Shown here: in pieces, positions 11,572 through 23,132 of the stretch | Layout: each line of letters begins with the position of its first letter | How positions within the stretch are numbered: the first letter of the stretch is position 1 | Assembly (NCBI GenBank): GCA_033398695.1 | Contig: CM065818.1 | Location: forward strand, 56,948,001 to 57,012,000 | Reading direction: 5' to 3' | Source: Orobanche coerulescens | Lineage: Eukaryota > Streptophyta > Magnoliopsida > Lamiales > Orobanchaceae | Length of the DNA stretch: 64,000 nt | The notes under the pieces: generated by a model | Told to the model about the DNA's origin: nothing | Database searches by the model: none | What the model saw: the letters and a program-made list of their open reading frames with translations, nothing else | Translations under genes and position numbers: made by a program

Positions 11572-13178
11572 TTTCAGCAACACCAGAAAAACTGTGTTCA
11601 AAAGTCCAAAAGGTGTTGCTGAAGGCAAAAAAACAGGCTACGGCTACACTTTCACCAAATTTGAAGGTGTTAAAAAAACGGCCGCAACCATAGGGGTCTA
11701 AGGTAAAACTTTTTTTGTTGTTGGTAACATGTGAAAAAAGTGTAACAATAGCCCTCTATACCAACACTTTTCTTGTCTGTGCCTGCACTAAATTTTGTGT
11801 TGCTGTAGACTTAAGGCCACACTTTTATATATTTAGTGACACAAAGGTTTGTGTAGCTGTATACCTATGCTAACACTATGGCTACACTTATATATGAACA
11901 GTTTAACTTTTGCCAATACACAAAGATTAACACTTTTGAATCTATGGCAACATATATACACACCTGTTTACTAACACATTCTAAGCTAACGACAACACAA
12001 GATACTAAAAGGACTTTTCATTTCATAAATAAACTGTCAAACTGTTTCACAAACAAAATAAAAGCTCTTAAAGCCATCCCAATAATGCATGACATTATCA
12101 TCAATCAACATACACAAACCATCCAAAGCTAACTTAATATTTAAAACCATCCAAAATCTGAAAAAAAAAAAATCGAAGTGATTTGGATTCACAAATCTCT
12201 GTAGCTTTGCTCCAAACAAATTCCAGCGTTCCCTTTCCTTCCCGTATCCCCATTTTTAAAGAATCAAACTTGCCACAAGCACAAGTGACATGATGCTTTA
12301 AACTTTCTCATCTGAGCACTCCCCCTGAGTACAATCCCCCTGGACTTGAAAAAACAAAAAGAAAGTCAAGTCAATTACATTGACAATTCAGATAAATTGA
12401 GGATCTGGTTATGTATCTTAAAGATTTATTACAGATACATATATCTGTTATTAGCAGCACAAAACTAAAGTACATAGCTTTAGTGATCATATGTACTGAC
12501 ACAGACTAAGATTAATAGTTCATGTTATATACTAAATTAGAAATTAGGACGAAAAAAGTTAAAGAGATCGACCTCTAGAACCGTATACCAGATGTCTTGA
12601 TATGAAGGAAATTGTTTTGAGGAGACTACGAAAAACAGTTTAACCAAGTCTGTCAGTCATATTAGATCCAGTTGGACCGACACCTAAATGAAAATAAGCA
12701 AGCATATTAACAAATGGTTGATCAATAAAAATGAAATCAAAAGCATTATGTCTACCTAGTATTGAGTCTACTGACCTTTCAACTGCAACGGTTTCGTCAC
12801 AAAGCCTAAAACAGCAAATGGGAGCATCAATAGTGCCTCCACCCCAAATGCCCAACGCCAACCAAATTGACCCATCTATAAAACAAGCACCAAAAAAAAA
12901 TCATAACAAGTAATATACAAAGACAATTAAGAGAGAACAATAAGACTGAACGCATATGGATATGGGTAATGGAAACGTACCACTCCACCATAAACATATC
13001 CAACGGCAATACCAGTTGGTATACACATGTAGAATGCTCCTAGCCATGCTGTCCTCTGTTATATGGAGAAAAAAAATGTCAACATACAAAACTTAAAATG
13101 CAGAATGAAAAAAAAATGTCCGGTAAAAGTAGATGAGCTGAGTACAATACCCGTGAAGTTGCCAAATACCATGCCTTT

Positions 13179-13735
13179 TCTTGTGTGACTTGCTCAACAT
13201 ATCATACACACACACAGAGACACACACACTTAATCCTTTTCACCATTATTTTTTTGAAGAAAAAAAATAATATATTATTTCAAATAATAAATAATCCCTG
13301 CAATGGAAAATAGCATGCAGCAGCCATCAAAAGGATAAAGATTCAAGAGAATATGTGTTTTCTGTGGTAGCAGCCATGGAAAGAACCCAAGTTATCAGCT
13401 TGCTGCTGTACAGCTTGGAAAACAACTGGTAATCAAAATCACTTCTATTGTTTTTTTTTCATTTTTGACTTGTATATATAGGTAATTACCAAAAAAAAAG
13501 GTGACATAAAAAAAAGTGATTCACTACTTTTAACTTAAGAAACAAACAAAAAAAAACATTAGTTTCACTGTTTGTAGAATATCATATTTTACCTTAATCT
13601 GATTTTTTGGTGTTGGTTTTAATTAGTCTTACACATAATTATAGTATATTTACTATTTATGCACTTTTATTTGATAATACTATCGGTTTTCGATTCTCAA
13701 CTATCCATTACTTTGAATTCAGAAGTATCTGGTGT
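13179..13735 (+). repeat. LOG 5' segment duplicated inside the CACTA element (copy 1)
   Basis: This segment (LOG 5' flank, exon 1, start of intron 1) recurs at 14394-14945 with few differences. Inside copy 1 a further stretch starting GTGTTGGTTTTAATTAG is tandemly repeated (13610 and 13732). Confidence 0.85.
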
Positions 13736-14313
13736 TGGTTTTAATTAGTCTTACACATAATTATAGTGTATTTACTATTTATGCACTTTTATTTGATAAT
13801 ACTACCAGTTTTCGATTCTCTTCGATTCTATACTATCCATTACTTTGAATTCAGAAGTATCTGCAAAAGCTGAGACTCCCAAACTCGTTTAATCTTTACA
13901 TTCCATATAAAGAGTCATTTCTACACAATTCACACACTTTTTCGTGACCGTTTTGTATAATTCATACGTAAAAAATGGTCTTGTGGGACATATTTGTATT
14001 CCTGTTTGTGTATACTTCCAAAATACCATCTTCTTATAATTAGTTCCTAATAAATGCAAAAAAAATATTGATAGTTAAAGTCGTGTATCAACAAATATAT
14101 AAAAATCTAAATATTATAATTATTGAAATAAGAGGAAGTATATTAAAGATGGAAAATCAAAAAAATATGACCGTTGATTAAAAGAAAAAAAATACGATTA
14201 ACAATTATTGGACAGGTCGAAAGGAGCATAGACTTGGTTTATGGAGGTGGAAGCATAGGACTGATGGGTCTTGTTTCTCGAGCTGCTTATAACGGAGGAC
14301 GCCACGTATTAGG
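13303..14313 (+). pseudogene. Captured LOG gene fragment, copy 1 (exons 1 and 2)
   Basis: Exon 1 (13303-13428, 42 codons) starts ATG and encodes ..[18 protein letters not shown], the N-terminal LOG signature. It ends at a CTG|GTAAT donor. A TAA at 13336-13338 breaks it. Exon 2 (14216-14313) follows an acceptor GACAG and encodes [27 protein letters not shown], then reaches a GTAACT donor. The part with the catalytic PGGxGTxxE motif is absent. LOG enzymes release active cytokinin bases from their ribotides; this fragment cannot. Confidence 0.88.
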
Positions 14314-14393
14314 GTAACTATTGATTATGGTGGAAACCCCCTTAATGGTGAAATCTAGAAAGCAATCTATACATGTTGCATTATTAAGAAATT

Positions 14394-14945
14394 ACTTGTG
14401 TGACTTGCTCAACATATCAGACACACAGACACACACACTTGATCCTTTTCACCATTATTTTTTTGAAGAAAAAAAATAATAAATTTCTCCAAATAATTAA
14501 TAATCCCTGCAATGGAAAATAGCATGCAGCAGCCATCAAAAGGATCAAGATTCAAGAGATTATGTGTTTTTTGTGGTAGCAGCCATGGAAAGAACCCAAG
14601 TTATCAGCTTGCTGCTGTACATCTTGGAAAACAACTGGTAATCAAAATAACTTCTATTGTTCTTTTTTTTTTCATTTTTGACTTGTATATATAGGTAATT
14701 ACCAAAAAAAAAGTGACATAAAAAAAAGTGATTCACAGCTTTTAACTTAAGAAACAAAAACAAACATTAGTTTCAGTGTTTGTAGAATATCAGATTTTAC
14801 CTTAATATGATTTTTTGGTGTTGGTTTTAATTCGTCTTACACATAATTATAGTATATTTACTATTTATGCACTTTTATTTGATAATACTACCGATTTTCG
14901 ATTCTCAACTATCCATTACTTTGAATTCAGAAGTATCTGATGTTG
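14394..14945 (+). repeat. LOG 5' segment duplicated inside the CACTA element (copy 2)
   Basis: Second copy of the segment at 13179-13735. It lacks the internal tandem doubling of copy 1. Confidence 0.85.
14512..14637 (+). pseudogene. Captured LOG exon 1, copy 2
   Basis: This is a second copy of LOG exon 1 with the reading frame intact over 42 codons, ending at the same GTAATC donor. The flanks are duplicated too: about 13179-13735 is repeated at 14394-14945. No exon 2 follows this copy. A transcript would read into the intron and stop soon after. Confidence 0.88.
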
Positions 14946-15889
14946 GTTTTAAAACCCAAATTCCATTATTTAAATAGGACACTATACAATATTGGAAATT
15001 GGAATAACATAGATCTTCTTCCTAAATAACACTGAAGGTACTACTTTCTTGGTAAGAACACCAAAAGAAAAAATAATGCTACTCCGTGTTTTCTTTCTTT
15101 CAACAAAAAGCACAAAGCACTAAAACTCAAGCCAGTTATAAACTCATGACAAGGCCGATTTTCTTCATAGTGCTTCAATGGCAAAAACTGCCTTAAGTAT
15201 TTAACAGCGAAATGATCAACAACAGCACATTTCATCTAGCAGCAAAAAAAGAATAAAGATTTGACAAGACTCTATAGCATGGATACTATACTATTTAATT
15301 ATCTCGTGTGTATGAGACTTCAGAAAAGAACACAAGACCTGAGTAACGGGGGCCTTGTCATCAATGAATGGAGCATCCGGGCTTATAAACGAAGCCTCCC
15401 CAACGCCCACTAGCATGCATAAAAGAAACATTTAAGAAAGAGCATTAAAAAAACTGCTTCGTTAATTTGTTTCCATTTCAGGTATTTTTACTTACATGCG
15501 ACTGATAGAAATGGACCAAAAGTTAAACGAAAATCCACAAAATGCAACTGCAAGGGTCCATACCGTCAAACCAAATCCAATAAGTCTAAAAGGATTGACA
15601 CTGCCAAATTCATGAACATAAGAAGAAGAAGTCAGATAATTAGCTAAATGAGTTTATTATTCCACGCCCATCAGGAAATTTGAAATTTTTCAGAAGTTGA
15701 ATTCCGAGAACTCTTCACATTTTAAAATCGTAATTCTGAAGAAGGAACATTTAATAGACTTTAGGACAGGAATTTATGAGCACTTTATTCCCATTTACCT
15801 AATAGTTGTAGGACGTATTTGGTAAATACAAGATAGATATGATCATTTAATAGCCATAATCTAAATCTGAGATACAGTAGAAGTAGCAC

Positions 15890-16720
15890 CATAAGAGTGA
15901 TGACAGTAGAAGTAGTACCATCTCCACTAGTATCATCTTCAGCAACAGCAGCCCTAGCAATCAGTATGGCTGTAGGACTTTGAATTTGCTGTTATCATCA
16001 AAATAATAATAATGAGAATGGAGACATATAACATCCTTGTCTTATAAGCAAGTAAAATTTGTGCTCAATTACATGTTAAAACTGAATCTCGGGAATCACA
16101 CTAATGATGAACAGATATTCGCACAAGAATATATAGAAAAACACTTGACATAACATTGAACAAATTGTTCCATCTTGAGGTTGATTTGAATCACCTACCA
16201 GCATCCAAGACCCTTTGCAAAAGAATAAAAATAAAAAGAATCCAGGGTTCAATTCCATAATATAAGAACCTCTTGTTTCCTTTGCATCACCACTTATCTA
16301 AGTCAATTACAACTCCTCCTCCCAAATAGTTAATACTACTAGATAAAATATGCATCCTGATGTGTCAATGAAGTCGAGAAATTCAACCGAGCACAAACTT
16401 AGAAAACAACTAGAATCTTGTAAGAAAATATGCCTTGGGACAAAGTTTTCATTTAAAAGACTCAAATCTCAACAGTCATAAAGCTGCCTCTTGCTCAACA
16501 ATAAACCAGAAAGAATGACGAATGTCAAAACGATGACAAGGACGATGCAGATGCCAGTAATCATCAATGATATGACCCGGTAAACCAAGAGCCCAGATTC
16601 ACTAAACAACATTTTCTGGTACACAATCAAAAGAAGAAGTAAAATGAAGAACCCACCATCTCTTTCAAAAGCATGTTGCCATCCTTCGTAAGTTTAATAT
16701 CGCCAGCTCCGCCAAGAATC
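15890..16720 (-). pseudogene. Captured fragment of a CCT6 (TCP-1 zeta) chaperonin gene
   Basis: Two exons read on -. 16720-16657 encodes GGAGDIKLTKDGNMLLKEM, after a GTCAG acceptor and before a GTGGG donor. 15988 to about 15890 encodes QIQSPTAILIARAAVAEDD and then TSGDGTTSTV, after an AACAG acceptor. The reading phase joins exactly across the intron. These are the ATP-binding segments of group II chaperonin zeta subunits (GDG and D-D-T-S-G-D-G-T-T-S). The rest of the roughly 535-residue protein is absent, so this is a transduplicated fragment. Confidence 0.85.
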
Positions 16721-16811
16721 CTGACAACACCAAATGCAACTTATCAATAAGAAATCCAGAACAAAAAGGAAAAAGAAAAGAACAGTTACTAAGGAGTGAT
16801 ATTCCTTATTA

Positions 16812-16899
16812 AAATTACACAAAATTACACATATTCCACATATTACACAAAATTACACATATTCCACATATTACACAAAATTACACATATTCCACATAA
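16812..16899. repeat. 28-bp tandem repeat in the CACTA element
   Basis: The unit ATTACACAAAATTACACATA plus TTCCACAT is repeated about three times. It has no coding meaning. Confidence 0.9.
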
Positions 16900-17800
16900 A
16901 AATTACACAAACAAAAACTTAGCAAAACCAAAAAAACCATATCCAGATAACTGTGTATCTCTCTCTCAAATTAGCAATACTCAGAACAACTATATCCAGA
17001 TAACTATGTATCTCTGTCTCAAACTATGCATCCAATTCAGAAACATAAAAACCCCAATTGGAACCCGTATAAATACTAAAAACCATATACAAATTGAAAC
17101 TCATATACAAAAACTATAAGAATAGGGTTTATGCCAGTGAGTGGAAGCCATGTACAAAAACTATAAGAATAGGGTTTATACCCGTGAGCGGAAGCCCCAA
17201 TTGAAACCCATATAGAAGCCCTAATTGCTTGTATAGAAGCCCTAATTGCTAATGGCTGAGTAGAGACCCGTGTATACTCATGAAGAATCTGTAGAGATCG
17301 TGAAGAACCCTAATAGACCACTGAAGAACCGAATTGCTCAATAAAACAGTCGTAGTTTATCGCGATTTTTGGACAGAGAGAGAGAGAGGATTTTTGATGA
17401 TCTTCACTCTACTGCTAGTTTGGTTGGTGTTGGAATTTCATGAACGCAGAGCGCCTTTCTATTTCATCTACATCTGGCACCGCTTGAGATTGAGTGGAGT
17501 GGGTGTTGACAATAATAAAGTGTTTTTGATCAGTTGTTGCACAATTTTTGACCCGCTCATGAAGCCCGCCTACATTTTTTGTTTTTTTACTTCGACCCGC
17601 CTATTTGTTCTGTTTTAGTAACAATTTTTTAATGATCAACAGCGACACCCATCCTAGTGTTACCATAGATACTGGTTCATATCTATGGTAACACTGATAG
17701 ATATCAATGGTAATGCCAAAAAAGAGTATTGCCTTAGATCAATTTTAAGGCATGTAAGGCAACACTTTTGCTGGTAACATTGAAAAAATTGTCGTGGAAG
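16900..17800. other. CACTA right-hand interior and subterminal region, no gene
   Basis: It contains repeated GAAGCCCTAATTGC-like and AGGGTTTAT stretches, which look like a captured 5' UTR or promoter, and a (GA) run near 17376. From about 17640 there are subterminal GGTAACACT/AGTGTTACC repeats. The 94-codon frame at 17334-17618 has no recognisable domain. Confidence 0.5.
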
Positions 17801-17818
17801 CCCATATATGGTGTAGTG
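17801..17818 (-). repeat. Right terminal inverted repeat of the CACTA element
   Basis: Exact reverse complement of 11554-11571, followed by target duplication TGT. Confidence 0.95.
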
Positions 17819-17821
17819 TGT

Positions 17822-18711
17822 ATTTTTCCATATTGGCTCCCCTATATTCGGTGATACCTTCTGAATTTGTTTTGTTCTTCGGATTTTGTCGTTTGAACGA
17901 GTTGTAACATTGTTTCAGATGAATACGTTCACAGTTGTGACTTTTCCTCAAGTTCAACTCAAAAGGAGCCCTATGTAAAGTGAACGTCTTGTAATTCTTA
18001 CGGGCCCATTCAATGACTTGGGTTGAGGCGTAAACTACGGGGTTGTTTGATTATTTTCATCTAATCGATGTTGTTCAATCGTTCGGGTTCAATTGTTGTT
18101 GCTCGATCTTGCATCGTGATTATCGAGCATCCCATTTCTTTAAGGTTCAGATATTTGTCCCAACATGCAATTTTCTGAACCTTTGAGGTTATCGGAATTA
18201 TATATTCATTCGGCGCTAACTCGCATTTTGATTATTGTACTATTTGGATTATCAACCGTAGTGGTTCCTGATCATTGCACTTCATAACCATTCTTGTGTG
18301 TTGAATTGGACCGCAGTATGACATGGGGTTTTGTGCCCGTTGTTCGCAGCAGATAACGCGTGTTATCTAAAGTGCCTTACCTTGATTGTTTCATAACCTA
18401 AGTTTTGGGACGAACCTCATTTCAAAAGAAGTGGGATGTAATAATTTTAATTCCTAGTTAGTTCCTTTTCTTTTTGATCTATTTTTGTTCCTTCGGTTCG
18501 CTAGTCTCGACGATCAACATCTGAGAGATGATCATCATGCTTTGATCTCAAGTGGAAATATCGAGAGTCCGCGATTGTATCTTTTAACTTGACTAATATT
18601 TTGGTTGTATTCGTACCATTGATTGACTCCATCCTTATCGGAAGTCTTTGTGAGTCTATCATCAAGATTTTTTATCACTATCATTATTATTGTTATGGCG
18701 GCGAGGGATAA
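17822..18711 (+). other. Element B interior, right part, with a PPT-like block
   Basis: No gene seen. At about 18403-18445 the text GGGACGAACCTCATTTCAAAAG..GTGGGATGTAATAATT looks like a gypsy pre-PPT block followed by an LTR start. No matching second LTR is present, so it is read as an old scar. Confidence 0.45.
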
Positions 18712-19278
18712 TTGATACTGAATGACTGCGCCGCCATAATAGCGGCTACTAGAAACAACTGTAGCACCGCTAGGGCCGCCAACTTAATGTCGGTTTGGTG
18801 TGTATATAAGGCCCTGAAAGGTACTTCTAATAATAGACTCAAGACGTTGATCGAAGGGAAACAGTTGAGTAACCTTGTAAGTATGGATCCTACTAAGCAT
18901 ACTCGTTGCTTAGAACATATCAATTATCTAGAGGCCGTAGCACAATTTCATCGAGACGCAAGTCAGGCTGCGCAGGAAGCAGCTACCTGAGAACGCGAGC
19001 ATGCTGCGCAGCTAGAAGCTCAGTTAGCTGCAGCACGACATACTCTTCGAGAGAGGGAGGCCCAGTACACTCAAGCAAGAGAGGCCTTACAGGGCTAGGT
19101 GCAGCAAGATCGAACAATGATACGGGCCAACGCTGAGGAGATCCTCGCTATCCTCCCAGCGGCCCCAATCCCGGTAGTTGGACAAGAAGTCGCAGAAGAC
19201 GAAGAGGATCCCGAGGAAGATCCCGAAGAGGACCCGGAAGAAGAGGTCGAAGATAACTCGGTCGTCATTAACCCCTGA
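18712..19278 (+). pseudogene. Element B degenerate ORF: coiled coil with acidic tail
   Basis: One frame of 189 codons is broken only by TGA at 18988-18990 and TAG at 19096-19098 and ends with TGA at 19276-19278. The middle is Ala/Glu/Gln/Arg-rich with heptad character (EREHAAQLEAQLAAARHTL). It is followed by AILPAAPIPVVG and a strongly acidic tail with EEDPEEDPEED. I do not recognise a family. It lies on the element's sense strand, 150 bp before the PPT. It could be what is left of a gag-like or accessory protein. The 5' end is not secure, as no ATG stands at the start of the frame. Confidence 0.55.
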
Positions 19279-19428
19279 GATAGGCCTAGTGAGGCATACT
19301 GTGTATTGATGTTTTCTCATAAATATGTACTGATGTGATGTTTATGATTTAAGAATAAAATGTTGTATGGATATGATTGGTAACTCGAACATATATCTTG
19401 GCAACCCTCTTCCTGTTTCATGTTTTGA

Positions 19429-19457
19429 GGACGAAACTTCTTTTTAGAGGGTAAGGG
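19429..19457 (+). promoter_or_regulatory. Polypurine tract region of element B
   Basis: GAGGACGAAACTTC is followed by TTTTTAGAGGGTAAGGG directly before the LTR start TGCAACACCCGCG. The layout is the same as in elements A and C. Confidence 0.8.
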
Positions 19458-20740
19458 TGCAACACCCGCGTACTTTATTAATAGTGTATTTTATTTTTGA
19501 TCGTATCTGTTGGGAGTTGGTTTGGGAAAGTTCCATATTATGCTGTTTGGTGTCGGGAACCGTGTGTATATTGGAGTTGGAACTGGTATGTTGGTTGTTA
19601 ACGATTGTCGAGTTATGTGCCTATCAGGATGTGTTCGTCCTGACCAAACTTCATAATAGTGATGTTGAGAAGTAGCAGTTAGCGCACGCTAGACTGTGTT
19701 GCTAGCGCGCACTAATCATGCATTGTAGCGCACGTTAATTGTCCATGGTAGCGCACGCTATTATGGCCAGTCGGTGCATGCAGAGGGTTCTGGACTTAAC
19801 TCGGAAAACTTGCAGGTAGCGCATGCTAACCCTTACGGGTAGCACACGCTAGCGCGGCTAGTGTAGAGAGTTCTGCACCGCCTTTCAAAGGTGGTGGGCT
19901 GTCTTTTAAGCCCGATAGCGCACGCTACGCCTTACCCGTAGCACGCGCTAATCGTGTCCAGTATAAATAGGACAGCATAGTTCAATTTCGTCATTTTCTT
20001 TCCTATTCCTTCCTCCTCTCGTGGCTGGGCGATTCGGACGTAAGGAGATGCAGAGTTTGGCCAGACGTCACGACCCAACAATGTTTTAGAGTTCCTGGAG
20101 AAAAGTTAACAAGATCTTGATAGATTTTATCGTTCGAATCAAGATAAATTATTCGAAACCTTAATTCTTCATAGTTTAGGGTTTTGTTGAGGTTTCACCC
20201 TCTAATGTCCAGATCTAGCCGTGATAGTGTTGGATTATGATGCTGTAATTATAATCCTTTGCTTTTCGTTGAAGTTTACGTATTAAGTTTCTAGTTTTCT
20301 TCCATAGTTGTATATGATCCATGTCGATCCCATAGTGTCCGATTAATTGTCTCTAAGAGTATAACTTAGGGTAAACCTTTCCATTTCGGTCGTGTTTGAT
20401 ATAGTGTTGTGTTGTGCTAGGACCTAATTGTTCAGGAAAGTTCGATTAGCAGGTCCTTTTGTTCACCATCCCCTGTACCATTGTAATTGAGGCAAGTACT
20501 TTGATTACGTTTAATGTACTTCGTGTGAATATGTGAAAAATGTGATTTTGAGAAAAGTGGTAATTTCAGAAAATGTGATTTGTGCCATGTGGTTACTGAG
20601 TATGTGTGAACCGAGTTAAAACCAGTGAGGGTCCACTGGGATTCGTTATGCCGCATTTCCTACGGATCACTCGGTAGGGTTGTGTAACCAGAGAGGGCCT
20701 GACGAGGACTCCCTGGGGTGTGTATCTCGCGGGAGGTACA
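19458..20740 (+). repeat. Element B 3' LTR, first part (split by element C)
   Basis: It starts TGCAACACCC. U3 holds at least eight AGCGCACGCT-type motifs (19676-19945), followed by a clear TATA box TATAAATAGG at about 19964. The LTR continues after element C at 30374; total length is about 1.86 kb. Confidence 0.88.
19676..19945 (+). promoter_or_regulatory. AGCGCACGCT motif array in U3 of element B
   Basis: Eight copies and variants of TAGCGCACGCTA (arms TAGCG/CGCTA around CA) lie within 270 bp, just upstream of TATAAATAGG. The density suggests a regulatory role in the LTR promoter. Confidence 0.75.
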
Positions 20741-23097
20741 TGTAACACCCCCGATATATTCAGGAATATTACAGCGCCGTAAATCCTTTACATAAGAATT
20801 TACAAGGCTGAAGAATGAAATGACAATAATAGATACCAACTTATGAAATCACTGATATAAAATACGACAGTCTGGTTCAATACCGAGATTACAAATATCC
20901 AATAAAGGGTTATTAATACATCATCAAATTCTAAACATCATAAATTGACAACGTACTCGAGTACTTATTGAAATAACCAACAAATAACAGACAATAAAAC
21001 CCGGCCGGAACATCACTCTGCACCCTCGTCGTCATGCATCTCCAGTGGTTGTTTCCCCACTCTCCTGGATCCTGAACATACACAAATGTTCACCCCCGAA
21101 GGGGTTAGCACAACGATGCTAGTACAAGTACAATAATCATACAACAGTGATATAATCAACAATTATATCATAACAATTTCTCCAACGAGAATTATTCACA
21201 ACACATATCATATCATAACAGTTTCAACATACTGATGGTATTCCAACGATCCAGCGCACACAGCTATAGATTCCCATGATGATCCCGTCGGACCAACACA
21301 TGGTGGAACTACCTGTCCAACGATCCAGCGCACACAGCTATAGATTCCAATGATGATTCCCGTCGGATCAACGCATGGTGGACATATAATCACAACACAT
21401 TTACACAATACAATCACATCATAACTATCATAATATAAACAATTCTAATTAGAGTACTTGCCTCGGTTCGTTGACAAGAATAAATCTTCCACGAATATCA
21501 AATTACTCGAAGGTCGTCCCCTTCGATCAATCATGGGTTAAGCTCGAACCTTAACAAAAGAAATAGCATAGAATTTATCTCACGTCGTACGAATGTCTAA
21601 CAATTTGATTTATGGCCAAAAGCTCATAACATGCAATCTGCCTGAACTTCTTAGCGCACGCTAAGTACTCTGTGTAGCGTGCGTTAAGTCTGCTCGATAG
21701 TGCACGCAAACAACAAAGCCTAGCGTACGCTAATTATGCATGGTCAGTACCTCACTGATCAGCCGACTGACTCGACTGATGGCCTAACGTACATTACGTA
21801 CCAAACGTAGCGTACGTTAACTCATGTTCGATAGCGCACGCTAATCTACATAGCTTAGCGTGCGTTAACTGTGCATGGAAGTTCACTACTGGGCAGAAGA
21901 CTGTTCGTATCATGATCAACCCAATGAAATCTTCAGTGATAATTCATGTTTCCTCCATGAACATTATGTTCATACGATTATGAATGATCTCACGGATAAT
22001 AACAACTTCGGATTCAAGAATATGTATACTATTATGAGAACATATTCCATTATAAATACAATTCTTCATGCGATGATTCGGAAGGCTTAACGGTTGATAT
22101 CAACACCTTTATATCAATGAAAACTATCACTCTGAAGTTCGAATAATGTTCCATCTTTACAAAATAAATCCTTCCATGACCAACCTTATAGATTCGTCTA
22201 ACAATAATGATGTAAAAGTCAAGTCCATGATTGTTATGAAAACACCTACTAGATTCGGATTATCAATGATAAAAAGCTTCCTCTACTTGTTCAATGTAAT
22301 AAGATTCGAATCATGATGTTTATAATCAAGGTGCTTAAGGCCTATTCATCCAATATTCCAAACATGATGTACTTTGGATAATTCATCCAAGAAGATCAAT
22401 ATATGCTAACATGATCATCTTATTCTCCATAACACGAATCTAGAGTTGAATATAGAATCAACATACCTTAATATGACGAAATCACTGAACCACAAGGTAG
22501 AATCCGACTCCGGTTGGTTATGTGCCACTCCAAGGTGTTACTTCTCTTCAATGATCACTCACAAGTGATAACCAAAAATCAAGGATCATTAAGATGTGTT
22601 CTAAGTGTGTTAGAAGAATGATTATAGCTCTATGGCCTCTCAAGAATGAAGAATGGACGAAGGAAATGAAAGCCAAAACGGGTTGTTGTCTCATTTATAA
22701 TATTCTGCACTTTAGCTAATTAGCGCACGCTACAATACATACTTAGCGCGCGCTAATAAGCGTTGACTCCAAATCTGTCCAGGTTCGTCCGCGGGAATCT
22801 TATCCGGACCCATGTCCCGGCTGGCGCATGTGCTAGCCGCCTACCTCAATAATTAAGTGTCTAGCGCATGCAACTCCTACTACGTAGCGTGCCCTAGTAA
22901 TAACCGATAGCACGCGTTAAGCTACATTCTTAGTGTGCGCTATCACGAGTTTGCATGAGAAAATTTGCATGTTGTTATACTTAAGTACAAGGATGCCAAT
23001 GCAAGAAATATCATACTCCAATAATCAAGACCACAAATCCGAATAATACAGGGTTTGAATACAGATGAAATACACAGTAATAAATCCGGATATTACA
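20741..23097 (-). repeat. Element C 3' LTR
   Basis: Matches 28012-30368. It contains AGCGCACGCT-type motifs in two clusters (about 21650-21860 and 22720-22940). A TATAAATGAG box lies near 22695-22704. A 74-bp repeat with units at 21243 and 21317 is present, as is the R/U5 hairpin CCCCTTCGGGGG at 21093-21104. Confidence 0.95.
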
Positions 23098-23113
23098 TAC
23101 TCTCCTACTAAAA
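23098..23113 (-). promoter_or_regulatory. Polypurine tract of element C
   Basis: On - it reads TTTTTAGTAGGAGAG directly before the 3' LTR, after the conserved GGGACGAAACTCC block. Confidence 0.8.
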
Positions 23114-23132
23114 AGGAGTTTCGTCCCGAAAC

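Larger units (their letters stand above)
12776..15617 (-). pseudogene. Captured fragments of a spinster-like MFS (sphingolipid) transporter gene
   Basis: Four exons with intron remains are readable on -. About 15497-15617 encodes NPFRLIGFGLTVWTLA and FNFWSIS. 15339-15414 encodes VGVGEASFISPDAPFIDD. 12981-13055 encodes TAWLGAFYMCIPTGIA..YVYGG and has a TTATATAACAG acceptor and a GTACGT donor. 12875-12776 encodes WRWAFGVEALLMLPFAVLGF and ends at a GT donor. This order matches the N-terminal half of plant spinster homologues. The acceptor before the second exon seems mutated (GCAT for GCAG). The LOG segments, on the opposite strand, lie between exons two and three. The rest of the gene is absent, so no working transporter is expected. 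Confidence 0.75.
11554..17818. mobile_element. CACTA (En/Spm) transposon carrying captured host gene fragments
   Basis: Terminal inverted repeats start CACTACACCATATATGGG, perfect over 18 bp (11554-11571 and 17801-17818). A 3-bp target duplication TGT flanks them (11551-11553 and 17819-17821), as expected for this superfamily. Both subterminal regions (11572-12100 and 17640-17800) hold many short GTGTTGC/GGTAACAC-type repeats, the usual transposase-binding layout. No transposase is recognisable. The interior holds fragments of three unrelated host genes: LOG, spinster-like and CCT6. It is therefore a non-autonomous, gene-capturing CACTA element inserted in element B. Confidence 0.93.

Noticed and set aside
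12640..12720. A further spinster exon (VGPTGSNMTDRL) behind the fourth one
   Set aside because: It has an acceptor-like TTTAG and a donor-like GT, but the peptide is too short and variable to assign.
17334..17618. 94-codon hydrophobic frame in the CACTA element
   Set aside because: No known motif, in an A/T-rich subterminal area; possibly captured UTR, but no evidence for coding.
21650..21860. Regular short palindromes as a CRISPR array
   Set aside because: Spacing is irregular, repeats are 10-12 bp, and the setting is plant LTR sequence.
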